This document shows positions 5,726 through 6,691 of a stretch of DNA of 6,691 nt, piece by piece (positions within the stretch are counted from its first letter, which is position 1; every line of letters begins with the position of its first letter). The DNA is from Chloroflexota bacterium (GTDB lineage: Bacteria > Chloroflexota > Anaerolineae > Anaerolineales > Anaerolineaceae), in NCBI GenBank assembly GCA_029777225.1, contig JAKOSR010000141.1:1-6691 (forward strand), written 5' to 3'. The position numbers were made by a program, and so were the translations under genes. The notes beneath the pieces were generated by a model. That model saw only the letters and a list, made by a program, of their open reading frames with translations, searched no databases and was not told the DNA's origin.

Positions 5726-5743
5726 CGAAAAACCAGGCCTGCA

Positions 5744-6691
5744 ATGCCAAAGAAACCAACCCGCTCCGCCCTCACCCTCCCCAGCCTTGAGCCGGCCCCA
5801 GCTGCTGACCAGCCTTCCCCGGCGACGGCCTATCTCAACGCGCTCAGCCCCGCTGGCCGCCGCACCCAACGTGCCGCCCTGAACAATCTGGCGCTCATCT
5901 TCTCGGATGGCAAGCTGACCAACGCGGAGAAATTCCCCTGGCAAAATTTACGCTATGACCACACCAGTGGCCTGGCGGCTTACATGATCGAAATTGGCTA
6001 CACAAAGTCCTCTGTTAACAAGCATCTGGTCGCCCTGCGCCGCGTGCTTCGCGAAGCCTACAACCTTGGCCTGTTTGCCGACCACAACGACTACTACCGC
6101 GCGGCCGGCGTGAAGAGCCTGCGCACCGAAACCATCCCGCGTGGCCGTTCGCTCAAGATGACCGAGCTGGAAGCCCTGGTCCAGGCCTGCCTCTCCAACC
6201 CCACAAACCCCAAGCTCGGCATCCGCGACACGGCCATCATCACCGTGCTCTACGCGGCCGCCATCCGCCGGCAGGAAATCGTGGACCTCAACCTCGCGGA
6301 TGTCTTCGTTGACGAAGCCCAGCTACGCGTTTTGGGTAAGGGCAGCAAAAAACGCCTGGTTTATCTCTCCACGGACGCCCTGCAAGCGCTGCTGGCATGG
6401 ATGGAGGTTCGCGGCCGGCAGCTCGGCCCGCTTTTCACGCCTGTCTCCAAATCCGGCAAGGTTATTCCCCGCCGGCTCTCGTCTCAGGCAGTTTACTTCC
6501 TGCTGAAGCGCGCCCAACAGGCTGCCGGCGTCAGTCCGCTGACCCCGCACGACCTGCGCCGCACCTCCATCACCGACCTGCTCGCGGCGCACGTGGACGT
6601 TCTGACCGTCTCCGCCATTGCCGGCCATGCCAGCACGGATACCACCCGCCGCTACGACCGCCGGACCGAGGAAACCAAGAAAGAAGCCGCC
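5744..6691 (+). CDS. Tyrosine recombinase / integrase, C-terminus cut by window end
   Basis: A phage-integrase-family site-specific recombinase that cuts and rejoins DNA through a phosphotyrosine intermediate. There are 316 codons without a stop. The first ATG after an in-frame TAA (5723-5725) is at 5744, with only a weak AGG six bases before it. Residues 1-30 are a Pro/Ala/Ser-rich tail. Residues about 30-130 form the helical core-binding domain (YLNALSPAGRRT, then SSVNKHLVALRRVLREAYNLG). The catalytic domain has Arg175 (AAAIRRQE), Lys199 (GKGSKKR), His269 and Arg272 (PHDLRRTS), His295 (AGHAST) and nucleophile Tyr304 (RRYDRR), the full catalytic set. Members with this N-terminal 'L.P.GRRT' and C-terminal 'YDRR.E..K..A' signature usually end a few residues further, so only a short tail should be missing. 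It lacks the extra helix between Lys and HxxR typical of integron IntI. It is preceded by a direct repeat and palindrome that may be its substrate. It is not XerC/D by context, though that fold is shared. Confidence 0.93.
   Translation, partial: MPKKPTRSALTLPSLEPAPAADQPSPATAYLNALSPAGRRTQRAALNNLALIFSDGKLTNAEKFPWQNLRYDHTSGLAAYMIEIGYTKSSVNKHLVALRRVLREAYNLGLFADHNDYYRAAGVKSLRTETIPRGRSLKMTELEALVQACLSNPTNPKLGIRDTAIITVLYAAAIRRQEIVDLNLADVFVDEAQLRVLGKGSKKRLVYLSTDALQALLAWMEVRGRQLGPLFTPVSKSGKVIPRRLSSQAVYFLLKRAQQAAGVSPLTPHDLRRTSITDLLAAHVDVLTVSAIAGHASTDTTRRYDRRTEETKKEAA

Larger units (their letters stand above)
5283..5743. other. Structured intergenic region upstream of the recombinase
   Basis: These 461 bases carry no gene I can support. 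They contain the 17-bp direct repeats and the 36-bp palindrome listed separately, clustered small inverted repeats (5419-5442 and 5480-5491), and an AT-rich patch at 5521-5550. In that patch TTGGCA (5517-5522) and TAAATA (5539-5544), 16 bases apart, could be a weak rightward promoter. A minus-strand frame of 128 codons (5694-5308, TTG start) is open but has no ribosome binding site at a usable distance and no recognisable protein. Base composition shifts between AT-rich and GC-rich patches, unlike the flanking genes, which suits a recombination or insertion hotspot. Confidence 0.6.

Noticed and set aside
5744..6691. Integron integrase IntI
   Set aside because: The stretch between Lys199 and the HDLRR box lacks the additional IntI-specific helix, and no attC-type consensus bases are present.
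1..6691. tRNA, rRNA, CRISPR array, riboswitch
   Set aside because: I found no cloverleaf with a T-loop motif, no regularly spaced repeats and no recognised riboswitch core in any gap.

Overview
The window most likely comes from an anaerobic or microaerophilic bacterium of the phylum Chloroflexota (Anaerolineae-like). The grounds are protein flavour, not a database match. There is a secreted protein of the 'SYQG...LDG...HDHWGQ' type, a small secreted protein ending in a KVFLP tail like the xYLPLV tails I recall from that phylum, a UDP-glucose dehydrogenase with a proline-rich insertion of the kind I recall from Chloroflexota and cyanobacteria, and an oxygen-sensitive hybrid-cluster protein. 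All five supported genes are on the + strand.

Layout. (1) 16-1751: two exported proteins of unknown function in a tight operon. The 480-aa protein has a signal peptide, an N-terminal beta domain, Gly/Ser/Thr-rich degenerate repeats and a conserved-looking C-terminal domain. The 98-aa protein starts in an ATGA overlap with it. (2) 1963-3315: ugd, UDP-glucose 6-dehydrogenase, followed by a strong terminator (3331-3366). (3) 3367-3553: an AT- and G-rich leader with a small palindrome, a textbook G-quadruplex motif, and a promoter and ribosome binding site that fix the hcp start. (4) 3554-5236: hcp with all hybrid-cluster ligands, closed by a second strong terminator (5256-5282). (5) 5283-5743: about 460 bp without a convincing gene but rich in structure. 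It holds an exact 17-bp direct repeat 359 bp apart; the first copy lies inside a 36-bp imperfect palindrome with a 6-bp centre, and the second overlaps the probable promoter of the next gene. (6) 5744-6691: a tyrosine recombinase with all six catalytic residues, cut by the window end.

How the parts relate. The surface-protein pair, ugd (nucleotide-sugar supply for polysaccharide) and hcp (nitrosative-stress or hydroxylamine detoxification) look like independent transcription units, each isolated by spacing or a terminator. The first two could both serve the cell envelope. The part most worth following is the recombinase together with its upstream repeat and palindrome. It looks like a compact recombination module (enzyme plus candidate core site plus half-site in its own promoter), with a loose geometric resemblance to an integron platform, but the enzyme is not an IntI. 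I do not see a complete new multi-gene system, and no tRNA, rRNA, CRISPR array or insertion sequence.
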